A stretch of 64,000 nucleotides of DNA from NCBI GenBank assembly GCA_024233135.1, contig JACKPZ010000008.1, positions 114,891 through 178,890 on the forward strand. Direction: 5' to 3'. Below are positions 51,946-60,011 of this stretch, piece after piece. Made by a program: the position numbers and the translations under genes. The notes below the pieces were generated by a model that saw nothing but the letters and a program-made list of their open reading frames with translations, made no database searches and was not told where the DNA came from. The stretch is from Akkermansiaceae bacterium. GTDB taxonomy: Bacteria > Verrucomicrobiota > Verrucomicrobiia > Verrucomicrobiales > Akkermansiaceae. Position 1 is the first letter of the stretch; the number at the start of each line of letters is the position of its first letter.

Positions 51946-54642
51946 TCAGCGGCGCCGCCGGATGAGCAACAAGATACCCAATGCGCCAAGAAGCGCGGTA
52001 TGGGCTTCGGGGACGACGGTCAGGTTGACGCTTCCCGCGGTGGAGGTGTCGAGGGCCCATGAGTAGCCGACGTCGAGCGCGGGCATGCTGCCGAAGGAAA
52101 GTCCGTTGTCGGTGAGCGTGCCGCCGTAGGTGGCGAGTGTCCAGGTGTCGCCGAGGGTGGCGGTTAGAAAGTCGCCGCTGGTGGCGGTGACGTTGAGGAG
52201 TCCGTCGAGCGTGAGGTTTCCGGTGACGGCGAGCAGGTCGTTGAAACCTCCACCTGGGGTCATGAGGGTGGGGTCGAGTTCAATCTCGAGGATGGCGGTG
52301 CCGTTGAGGCCGAGATCGCTGCCGAAGCTGAGGGTGCCGGGCGAATTGCCCGGAGCGAGGGTGCCGGAGATCGTGGTGGCACCGCCGATCGTGCCACTGC
52401 CGCCGAGCGTTCCGGTGGTCGATACGTTGACGAGGCCGGATCCGGTGCCGCTGCCACTGCCGTTGTTCACCAGCAGGGTGCCGGCGGTCACCGTGGTGTC
52501 ACCGGAATAGGTGCTCGACGCGGTGAGGGAAAGCGTGCCGTCCCCGTCCTTGGTCAGGCCGCCGTTGGATAGGGAAACGCCGATGGCGAGCGTGTTGTCG
52601 CTCACCGTGATGGTGCGGGTGCCGCCGTTGAAATTCAGACCGCCATTGCCCGCGGAGCCGGTGATCGAACCTCCGCCGGTGGAGGTGATGCCGCCGTTGG
52701 GACGGAGATTCGAGCCGCTGCCGCCGATGTTCACGGTGCCGCCATCGTTGATGCCGAGAACGTTGATGGTGTCGTTCTGGTTGGCGCCGAAGAGGAACTG
52801 CGCGCCCGCACCGGTGATCGTGATGCTGGCGCTGTCCGCGATGCGCCCGCTCTTGTTGCTGTCGGCGGCCAGGGTGGCTCCCGCGTTGACGACCACGCTG
52901 CCGGCCAGCGCGGTGACGCTGTCGTTTTTCGCAAGGGTGAGGGTGCCTTCATTGATTGTGGTGAGTCCCGTGTAGGTGTTCGCGGTGGAACCGCCGAACG
53001 TCAGGTTCCCGCCGCCGGTTTTGACGAGGGCCCCCGCGCCGGTGATCGCGCCGGAAAAGGTCGTGTTCGAATCGAGCGCGCCGACGGTCAGCGTCCGGGA
53101 GCTCGAAAGGGAGACGCTGCCTCCCGCCGATCCGCCACCGGAAAGCGAGCCGATGGACGAATCCCGGCCGACGGACAAGCTGACCCCCGTGGAGTCCGCC
53201 AAGGTGAAAGCGGTGCCCGAGGCGTTGACCCCGCTGCCGACGGGGCCGAGGGCGAGGCTGCCCTGATCGATCTGGACCGTGCCGCCGCCGCTGACGGTGG
53301 TGTTGACCAGTCCGATGGTGTTGGAGCCGGTTTTCGTGAGCGTGAAGCCTGCGGTGTTCAACGTGGTCGCGCTGTAACTGCTCGCGAGCAGTGACCAGTT
53401 GCCGGTGCCGCCGATGCTGGCGTCGGCGCTCAACGCGATGTTGCTTGCCTGGCGGAAATTGTTGGCGATTCCGCCGCCCGTGTTGGTGAGCGCTCCGACA
53501 CCGCCAACGCCGCTGCCGGCGATGGTGTAGCCGTAGGTGTTGTCGTTGTGGCCGTTGAAATCGATCGTCGCGCCGGACTCAACGGTGACCTTGGAGACCG
53601 CGGTGTTCAGGACGCCGAGGACGCCGTTGGTCGCCCCGCCGGCGGCACCGAATTTCAAGGTGCCTGCGGCAACGACGACGGCTCCGGTGAACGAGTTGCC
53701 GGCGTTGCCGAGCAGAAGGGTTCCGGCACCGGATTTTCGCAGGGTTGAATTCGCGAATCCGGTGACGTCGTGAATCACTCCGGAGATCGCCAGATCGTTG
53801 GCAGCCGCGCCGTCGGCCACGTCGAGTGTGATCGTTCCGCCCGGCAGCGCGCCGGTGCGCACCATGCCCAAGTCGGCGCTGATGGTGCTGCCGGAATCAC
53901 CGGAGAAATTGTAACTGACCGCACCGTTTCCGGTGCGGAACGCATTGCCGGAGATCGTGCCGTTGGTGACGTTGAGATTGTTGACGTAGTTGGCGTTCGG
54001 CTCGGAACCGCCGAGGCTGAAGTTCAGGGTGCCGCCGTTCAGGGTGAACACGTTGGCCGACGATGTGTTCCATGTGCCGGCGACGTCTAGGGTGGCGCCG
54101 CTGGCGACGGTGAAGGTCCGGCTGCCGCCGAAGAAACCGGCGTTGAATCCGCGGCTGCCGTTGAGTTGCAGCGTTCCCGCGTTCACCGCGATATTGCCGG
54201 AAAGCGAATTGCCGCCGGTGAGGGCGACCGTGCCGTCTCCCGTTTTGGTCAGGCCGGACGAGCCCGCCAAGGAGCTTGCGATAGACGCGGAAACTCCGGA
54301 GCCGGAACTGAGTGTGGGCGTCGTCCCGGCGAGGGTGAGGGTGCTCCCGGTCACCGTATAGCCGTCCGTTTCAAAGGTCACCCCGCCGGCCGTGATGGCG
54401 GTTCCCAATGTGACCGTGCCCGCGGTGCCGCCGAATACGGCGCTGTCATTGTTGGCATTGTTCCACGACTGGGCCGTTCCGGTGTAATCGGACGCCGGAT
54501 TCCAGTTGGCCGTCGAGGTGTCCCAGACGTCGGAGGAGCCATTGCCACCGCCGGATGTGTCGCCGTCCCAATGGAGCGTGGTTTGAGCGACGGAAGGCAC
54601 GCACAGGGCGAGCCACGGAGCGAGGAAACGGGACGGCTTCAT
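51946..54642 (-). CDS. Autotransporter-associated-repeat protein with PEP-CTERM-like tail
   Basis: 898 residues from ATG 54642, with a signal peptide (FLAPWLALCVPSVAQ). The body is Gly/Ser/Thr-rich beta-helix with repeats such as LTKTGDGTVALTGGNSLSGN, LRKSGAGTLLLGNAGNSFTG, LVKTGGGNLTFGGSTANTYT and LTKDGDGTLSLTASSTYSGD (autotransporter-associated beta-strand repeats). The tail VVPEAHTALLGALGILLLIR followed by RRR is a PEP-CTERM-type sorting signal with Ala instead of the second Pro. It is 78 bp upstream of the TMEM260-like gene on the same strand. It is likely anchored or released at the cell surface; the partner is unknown. Confidence 0.85.
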   Translation of the reverse strand: MKPSRFLAPWLALCVPSVAQTTLHWDGDTSGGGNGSSDVWDTSTANWNPASDYTGTAQSWNNANNDSAVFGGTAGTVTLGTAITAGGVTFETDGYTVTGSTLTLAGTTPTLSSGSGVSASIASSLAGSSGLTKTGDGTVALTGGNSLSGNIAVNAGTLQLNGSRGFNAGFFGGSRTFTVASGATLDVAGTWNTSSANVFTLNGGTLNFSLGGSEPNANYVNNLNVTNGTISGNAFRTGNGAVSYNFSGDSGSTISADLGMVRTGALPGGTITLDVADGAAANDLAISGVIHDVTGFANSTLRKSGAGTLLLGNAGNSFTGAVVVAAGTLKFGAAGGATNGVLGVLNTAVSKVTVESGATIDFNGHNDNTYGYTIAGSGVGGVGALTNTGGGIANNFRQASNIALSADASIGGTGNWSLLASSYSATTLNTAGFTLTKTGSNTIGLVNTTVSGGGTVQIDQGSLALGPVGSGVNASGTAFTLADSTGVSLSVGRDSSIGSLSGGGSAGGSVSLSSSRTLTVGALDSNTTFSGAITGAGALVKTGGGNLTFGGSTANTYTGLTTINEGTLTLAKNDSVTALAGSVVVNAGATLAADSNKSGRIADSASITITGAGAQFLFGANQNDTINVLGINDGGTVNIGGSGSNLRPNGGITSTGGGSITGSAGNGGLNFNGGTRTITVSDNTLAIGVSLSNGGLTKDGDGTLSLTASSTYSGDTTVTAGTLLVNNGSGSGTGSGLVNVSTTGTLGGSGTIGGATTISGTLAPGNSPGTLSFGSDLGLNGTAILEIELDPTLMTPGGGFNDLLAVTGNLTLDGLLNVTATSGDFLTATLGDTWTLATYGGTLTDNGLSFGSMPALDVGYSWALDTSTAGSVNLTVVPEAHTALLGALGILLLIRRRR

Positions 54643-54746
54643 GCGGAGGGAGGAAGGAAATGTCGGAAAACGAAGCGCTTGGATTTCACAGATCGCGCGG
54701 AATGGTTTCAAGCCAAAGGTTCGCGCGGCGCAACCTCCCGGAACGT

Positions 54747-55535
54747 TCATCCGGTCCACTCCCGCGGATCGAGTCCATAGTAGGCCGCCAGTTCCTGATA
54801 GAGATCCGGTCGCTTCTCGGCGAGTTGGCGGGGTTTTTCGAAAAACGCCTCGGTCGCCACGGCGAAGAACTCCGGAGGATTCGTCGCGCCGTATTCGTCG
54901 ATCACGGTTTTCTTTCCGTCCTCCACACGTTCGAGGAAATCGTTGTAGTTCTCGGTGAAAACGCGGGCCCACGAGCGGTACGCGGCTTTCGTTCCCAATC
55001 CGGGTGCGCCGTCGGTGGAGCCATCCTCGTGGTCGAGTTCGTGGGCGAACTCGTGGAACGTCACGTTCGCCCCGTCGTGGATGTTCCGCGCTCCCTTTTC
55101 GACGGCGTCCCAAGCGAGCACGATGGTTCCCGTCCGCCACGATTCGCCGAGGCGGTGGACGACGCCTTCGGTGACCACGCCCATCGCGTCCACGCTCCGC
55201 TGGACCGAGTGGAAGGTGCCTGGATAGAGATAGACCACCTTGAGGTCGGGAAATGGTGCCCCATCCCGGTGGATCACCAGCAAGCAGGCCTGGGCGGCGA
55301 CGGTGAGGACCATCTCCTCGGTCAAATCGAGGCCGCCGCAACCTTCGAATCGCACCGATTCCACGAAGCGGCCGATGCGCTCGTGCAGCTTCGTCCGCAG
55401 CTCGTCCGGCAGGTGGCGGTAGAGCGGGACGTTCTGTTCCAAAACCTCGATCCACCCGTCGCGGAACGCGTCCTCCGCAGGTGCGCCGCCGAAGAGCGCG
55501 CTGAGTTTCCGCCAGATCACGTCTTCGTTTTCCAC
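54747..55535 (-). CDS. mtfA: MtfA-like zinc peptidase (M90)
   Basis: 262 residues from GTG 55535, preceded by GGAG at 11 bases; GTG 55559 is an alternative. The zinc motif HEFAH is at 161-165 (NVTFHEFAHELDHEDG), with WRTGTIVLAWDAV and EFFAVATEAFFEKP as family blocks. In E. coli MtfA binds the regulator Mlc and has aminopeptidase activity. No Mlc homologue is near. It is divergent from the GH105 gene with about 100 bp between starts. Confidence 0.88.
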   Translation of the reverse strand: MENEDVIWRKLSALFGGAPAEDAFRDGWIEVLEQNVPLYRHLPDELRTKLHERIGRFVESVRFEGCGGLDLTEEMVLTVAAQACLLVIHRDGAPFPDLKVVYLYPGTFHSVQRSVDAMGVVTEGVVHRLGESWRTGTIVLAWDAVEKGARNIHDGANVTFHEFAHELDHEDGSTDGAPGLGTKAAYRSWARVFTENYNDFLERVEDGKKTVIDEYGATNPPEFFAVATEAFFEKPRQLAEKRPDLYQELAAYYGLDPREWTG

Positions 55536-55633
55536 ATCGTCGCCCGCTCCGTCAATCACCGGGGCTCGCGTGGCGGCAGGGTTTCCTCTTTGCCTTGCCT
55601 CCCTGCCGTGCGAGTGGACACACTCGGCGGCCG

Positions 55634-56773
55634 ATGACCACCGCCATGTTCCGAACCGCCCTTGTTTCGATCGCCCTCGCCGGGATCCTGCGCGCCGCGC
55701 CGGAGCCACCGCCGGTGCGGACCAAGGACGACGTCGTGAAGATCATCCGCACGGTCAACGACCATTGGCAGAAAGAAGGCCGCTCGCAGGGGAACGCCTT
55801 CTGGAACACCGCCGTCTATCATGTGGGAAACATGGACGCCTATCAGGTGACCCGCGAGGAGGACTACCGCGCGTATTCGCTCCGCTGGGCGCGGAAGAAT
55901 CAATGGGAAGGCGCGCGCTCCGACGACAGGGGGAAGTGGAAATACAACTACGGCGAAACCGACGACCACGTGCTCTTCGGCGACTGGCAGGTGTGTTTCC
56001 AGGTCTATCTGGAGCTCAACAAGCTGAAATCCGAACGCAAGCGCGTCGCCCGGGCGATCGAGGTCTTCGAATACCAGATCACCACTCCGGCGGTCGACTA
56101 CATCTGGTGGTCCGACGGTTTGTTCATGATCATGCCGACGATGTCGGAGCTCTACCGGCTGACGGAAGACGAGAAACTCCTCGAACGACTGCACGACTAC
56201 TTCGGCTACGCCAAGGAGCTGATGCTCGACGACGAAACCGGGCTGTTCTTCCGCGATGCGAAATATATCTATCCGAAGCACAAGTCCGCGAACGGAAAGA
56301 AGGACTTCTGGGCACGAGGAAACGGCTGGGTGTTCGCCGCCCTGCCGCGGGTGATCGATGATCTGCCGGCGTCCCACAAACACCGGGATGAATATCTCGA
56401 GGTTTACAAAAAGATGGCCGCCGCCCTGGCCGCTTCGCAGCAGGAGGAGGGTTATTGGACCCGCAGCATCCTCGATCCCGCCCACGCTCCCGGTCCCGAG
56501 GCCAGCGGCACCTCGTTTTTCCTCTATGGATTCCTATGGGGGCTGAACAACGGCGTGCTCGACGATACGAATCTACCTGTGGCCGGAAAGGCGTGGAAGT
56601 TTCTCACGGGAACCGCGTTGCAGGACGACGGATCGGTGGGCTACATGCAGCCGATCGGCGAAAAAGCGATTCCCGGCCAGGTGGTGGATGCGAAATCGAC
56701 CGCCGACTTCGGCACCGGCGCGTTCCTGATGGCCGCCTCCGAGATGGTCCGTTTCATGGAGAAACGGAAGTGA
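55634..56773 (+). CDS. GH105 unsaturated rhamnogalacturonyl hydrolase-like protein
   Basis: 379 residues from ATG 55634; ATG 55646 and upstream 55595 are also in frame. A signal peptide (FRTALVSIALAGILRAA) indicates export. The six-hairpin fold of GH88/GH105 is recognisable: QGNAFWNTAVYHVGNMDAYQ, VDYIWWSDGLFMIMPTMSEL, FWARGNGWVFAALPRVIDDL and EASGTSFFLYGFLWGLNNGV. The catalytic Asp is probably the one in WWSDGLFM. It would remove unsaturated uronic acid from pectin-derived oligosaccharides, a rhamnose-linked substrate that would fit the rhamnose/fucose microcompartment. Confidence 0.85.
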   Translation: MTTAMFRTALVSIALAGILRAAPEPPPVRTKDDVVKIIRTVNDHWQKEGRSQGNAFWNTAVYHVGNMDAYQVTREEDYRAYSLRWARKNQWEGARSDDRGKWKYNYGETDDHVLFGDWQVCFQVYLELNKLKSERKRVARAIEVFEYQITTPAVDYIWWSDGLFMIMPTMSELYRLTEDEKLLERLHDYFGYAKELMLDDETGLFFRDAKYIYPKHKSANGKKDFWARGNGWVFAALPRVIDDLPASHKHRDEYLEVYKKMAAALAASQQEEGYWTRSILDPAHAPGPEASGTSFFLYGFLWGLNNGVLDDTNLPVAGKAWKFLTGTALQDDGSVGYMQPIGEKAIPGQVVDAKSTADFGTGAFLMAASEMVRFMEKRK

Positions 56774-56794
56774 CCCGCGCGGCCACGGGAGGTG

Positions 56795-57889
56795 TTAGTA
56801 GTCCTCGACGGGCGAACGCGCGGCGTTTTCGGGGCTTTGCTCGTCGGCCGCGTCCTCGCCGAGCGTGTCGATCCGCAGTTGCCGGACTTCGAGGTCGAGC
56901 TCGCGGTGGGCCGCCTCGCTGAAACCGGCGGGCGGAGCGAGGCGCTGCTTGAAGCGCGCGAGGTTCTCCAGCGCCGGTTCGAGCTCTGCGGCGCGCATGC
57001 CTTCGAGAGTCCGCAGGGCGTCCTCGGCCGCTTCGAGGCGGTGGCAGATCATGATGAAATCGTTGCCCGCGTGGACCGCGCGACGGATGGTTTCCTCCCA
57101 CGAGAACGTGTTGAGGATGGCACCCATGTCGAGGTCATCGGTCATCACCAGCCCGTCAAACCCGAGATCTCCGCGCAGGCAGTCGCGGATGACGGCGGAT
57201 GACAGCGAGGCCGGGTTTTTCTCCGCGTCGAAACACGGGTAATGGGCGTGCCCGATCATCATGCTGTCCACCTTGCCGGCGAAGGCGCGGAACACGGCGA
57301 GTTCGGTGGCGTCGAGTTCGGCGCGCGAGCGGTCGATGCGCGGCAGGTCGTGATGCGGATCGAGCCCGGCGAATGTGTAGCCGGGGAAATGTTTGCCGCA
57401 GGAAAGAATGCCGTGTCCGGCCATGGCGGCTCGAAAGATCTCGGACTTGTCGATGGTTTCCTCGACGGAGCTTCCCCAGCAGCGGCCTTTGAGCGAGTTG
57501 TCCGCCTCGTCGTCGAACGAAATGTCGAGCACCGGGCAGAGATCGAGGTTGAAACCGAAGAGCCGCAGCAGGCGGCCGGTGAGATCGCCGTGGCGGCGGA
57601 TCAGATCCGCATCGTCGCGTTGGCGCAGTTGCTGGGCGCTGGGCGGTTCGTGGCCGATGAGCCGGAGGCGCGAGACCCGGCCGCCTTCCTGGTCGATGGT
57701 GATGACGGGTTCGACCGGCGAGAGGTCGCGCAGGTCGTCGACGAGTTTCCGCAGCTGGGTGGCGGACTCGATGTTGCGCCCGAAGAGAATGAAACCGCCG
57801 GGCTGGAGCTTGCGAAGGCGGGCGGCGGTGGCGGCATCGAGTTCGGTGCCCGGGACGCCGACGAGAAGGAGTTGGTTGGGATGGCTCAC
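56795..57889 (-). CDS. nagZ: Beta-N-acetylhexosaminidase NagZ (GH3)
   Basis: 364 residues from GTG 57889 (VSHPNQLLLVGVPG). It removes terminal GlcNAc residues, classically from recycled peptidoglycan. GH3 blocks: GGFILFGRNIESATQLRKLV, TIDQEGGRVSRL (64-75), GKHFPGYTFAGLDPHHDLPR with the DPHH acid/base loop, SMMIGHAHYPCFD and the nucleophile Asp in VMTDDLDMGAI. The C-terminus is longer than usual (LEVRQLRIDTLGEDAADEQS). It follows the sialic-acid genes by 62 bp on the same strand and may supply GlcNAc to the same pathway. Confidence 0.9.
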   Translation of the reverse strand: MSHPNQLLLVGVPGTELDAATAARLRKLQPGGFILFGRNIESATQLRKLVDDLRDLSPVEPVITIDQEGGRVSRLRLIGHEPPSAQQLRQRDDADLIRRHGDLTGRLLRLFGFNLDLCPVLDISFDDEADNSLKGRCWGSSVEETIDKSEIFRAAMAGHGILSCGKHFPGYTFAGLDPHHDLPRIDRSRAELDATELAVFRAFAGKVDSMMIGHAHYPCFDAEKNPASLSSAVIRDCLRGDLGFDGLVMTDDLDMGAILNTFSWEETIRRAVHAGNDFIMICHRLEAAEDALRTLEGMRAAELEPALENLARFKQRLAPPAGFSEAAHRELDLEVRQLRIDTLGEDAADEQSPENAARSPVEDY

Positions 57890-57951
57890 GGCCGTGATTT
57901 GGCCGCGCCGCGGGGAAACGAAAAAGCAGAAAGTGAAAGCCGCGCGACCAA

Positions 57952-59118
57952 TCAGTCTCCCGGAGCGGCCGCGAGTGTCGCGCAGAGGTGGAGCGCACGC
58001 GGGTGGTGGAAGAAAGATTTCCACAAACTCCCCTTGAGCGTGGAGGAAGGGCGTCCGTCCTGATGGAGGTAGCCGAACCACTCGCCGTGCCCTGGATCGC
58101 CGAATTTCGAGAACGCCCAGGCGCGGCATTCCTCATGCATCGCGAGGTAACGCGGCTCGCCGGTGAGCTTGTGGGCGATCAGCGTGGCGATCAGCGCCTC
58201 GTCATGCGGCCACCAGAACTTCATCGTGTGCCAGTATTCCTGGACGGGTTTGTCGAATACGTCGCGGAAGTAGAACAAGCCGCCGTGTTCCGCGTCCCAG
58301 CCTCGCCGCCACATCCAGTCGAGCATGTCGCAGCCGAGTTTCACGAGCCGCGAGTCATCGCGGCGGCGCGCCTCCTCCATGATGAACCATGCGCCTTCGA
58401 TGGCGTGGCCGGGGTTGAGCGTTCGGCCGTCGAAATGATCGGAGATCGAGCCGTCGGGGGCGACGGTTTCCATGACGACCTCGAGGTCGGGTTTCACAAA
58501 GAGCGTTTCGATTTCCTCCAGACAGCGGTCGATCCATGCCGTGGTTTCCGGTGCGCGGCCGAGGCGGAGTTCGAGTTCCTGCGCGGTGACCAGCGTGATC
58601 ATGCGCGGGCCGAGTCCGGTGAGCGGACGGGTTTCGGTGAACTTCGCCGGCATCCGGCCGGGCGTGAAGTTCCAGTCGGTGAAGAAGTCGAACCAGCCGC
58701 GTGCCTTGTCGGCCGAGCGGGCGTCGCCGGTGGCGGACGCGTGCGCGGCGAAGGCGATGGCGGCGAAACTTTCGCTGTAGGCGTAACGACGTTTGCGGAT
58801 CGGCGCGCCCTCGCGGGTGACATGGAAATACATCCGCCCGTCGGACGGGTCGGTGCACTTTTCCTCGAGGAAACGCAGTCCGCCCTCGGCCCACTCGAGC
58901 CATTCGGGGCGGCGCTCCAACTCCTGATAGAGAACGAGCAGCATCCAGCTCATCCGGCCTTGGGCCCACACCGACTTGTCGGAATCGACAAGCGTGCCGT
59001 CGCCATCGAAGCAGTGGAGGAAGCCGCCGTGTTCCGTATCGACGGCGCGCGGGAACCAGAATGGAACGCAGTCGTCGAGGAGTTGCTTCTGATAGAACGA
59101 GGCGAGATCGGAGGTCAC
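57952..59118 (-). CDS. N-acylglucosamine 2-epimerase (AGE family)
   Basis: 388 residues. It interconverts N-acetylmannosamine and N-acetylglucosamine, the step after sialic-acid cleavage. The alpha/alpha-barrel family residues are present: RMSWMLLVLYQELERR, His238 in LNPGHAIEGAWF, His305 in FWWPHDEALI and His371/372 in WKSFFHHPRALHL. Length is normal (390-400). The start overlaps the stop of the lyase gene by ATGA. Cellobiose epimerases share the fold, but the neighbouring lyase and mutarotase-transporter favour the sialic-acid role. Confidence 0.9.
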   Translation of the reverse strand: MTSDLASFYQKQLLDDCVPFWFPRAVDTEHGGFLHCFDGDGTLVDSDKSVWAQGRMSWMLLVLYQELERRPEWLEWAEGGLRFLEEKCTDPSDGRMYFHVTREGAPIRKRRYAYSESFAAIAFAAHASATGDARSADKARGWFDFFTDWNFTPGRMPAKFTETRPLTGLGPRMITLVTAQELELRLGRAPETTAWIDRCLEEIETLFVKPDLEVVMETVAPDGSISDHFDGRTLNPGHAIEGAWFIMEEARRRDDSRLVKLGCDMLDWMWRRGWDAEHGGLFYFRDVFDKPVQEYWHTMKFWWPHDEALIATLIAHKLTGEPRYLAMHEECRAWAFSKFGDPGHGEWFGYLHQDGRPSSTLKGSLWKSFFHHPRALHLCATLAAAPGD

Positions 59119-60011
59119 GGCTGGAGAACGGGCGACTCGAGGGTTTCGCGCAGCGCGTCGAGTTGCGCGGGAGTGGGGTTCGGAACCGGCAGCCGCGCGG
59201 GGCCCAGGGGAACACCCTGCCAGCCCATCACCGCCTTGGCGGCTCCGAGGTAGCCGATCGCGGCGAGTTTGTCGATCAATGCGACCGCGTCATCCTGCAG
59301 CGTGCGTGCGGTGGCGATGTCGCCGGCTTCGAAGGCGGCGATCAGCTTTTGATAGAGCGGCGCGGCGAAGTTGTAGGACGATCCGACCGCTCCCTTCGCG
59401 CCGGCCTGCAGGGCGGGGAGGAGCTTCTCGTCGATGCCCCACGGGATGTCGAAACCGCCGGCGGCGAGGCAGGATGAGTATTCGGCGAGGTCGTCGTTGG
59501 TGAACTTGATGCCGGCGAAATTCGGGATGCGATTCGGCGCGGCGGCGAGGAACTCGCGCATCGGGAAACGGACGCCGGTGAGGACCGGGATATCATAGTA
59601 GTAGAACGGCAGCGACGGAGCTGCGGAGGCGATCACGGCGCAGCACTCGACGAGAGCGCCGACGCTCGCGGGTTTGTAATAACTCGGAGCGAGGGCGGCG
59701 ACAGCATCGAGCCCGAGGTCCTGCGCCGCGGCGGCGAAACAGCGGGCGTCCTCCAGGCAGTTCGATCCGGCATGGGCGATCACGACCAGGTCGTGCGCGG
59801 GACCCGCTTCGGCCCATGCCTCGAAGATTTCGATGCGTTCCGCACGGGTGAGCGAGTGGCCCTCGCCGGTGGAACCGGTGATGAACACGCTGCGGATTCC
59901 TTGTTTCGCCAGGTGGGCGGCCTGGAGCGGCACGACTTCCGGCGCGAGAGTGCCGTCGGCGTGGAACGGTGTGTGGGTGGCGGCGACGAGGCCGTGGAGA
60001 CGAGTTTTCAT
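59115..60011 (-). CDS. nanA: N-acetylneuraminate lyase (DHDPS/NAL family)
   Basis: 298 residues from ATG 60011. It splits N-acetylneuraminate into N-acetylmannosamine and pyruvate. GSTGEGHSLTRAER (46-59) is the carboxylate-binding loop, YYYDIPVLTGVRFP (137-150) carries the catalytic Tyr, and Lys169 in PNFAGIKFTNDDLAEY forms the Schiff base. These match lyases more closely than DapA, including the animal NPL form. It overlaps the transporter fusion by 4 bp upstream and the epimerase by 4 bp downstream. Confidence 0.92.
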   Translation of the reverse strand: MKTRLHGLVAATHTPFHADGTLAPEVVPLQAAHLAKQGIRSVFITGSTGEGHSLTRAERIEIFEAWAEAGPAHDLVVIAHAGSNCLEDARCFAAAAQDLGLDAVAALAPSYYKPASVGALVECCAVIASAAPSLPFYYYDIPVLTGVRFPMREFLAAAPNRIPNFAGIKFTNDDLAEYSSCLAAGGFDIPWGIDEKLLPALQAGAKGAVGSSYNFAAPLYQKLIAAFEAGDIATARTLQDDAVALIDKLAAIGYLGAAKAVMGWQGVPLGPARLPVPNPTPAQLDALRETLESPVLQP

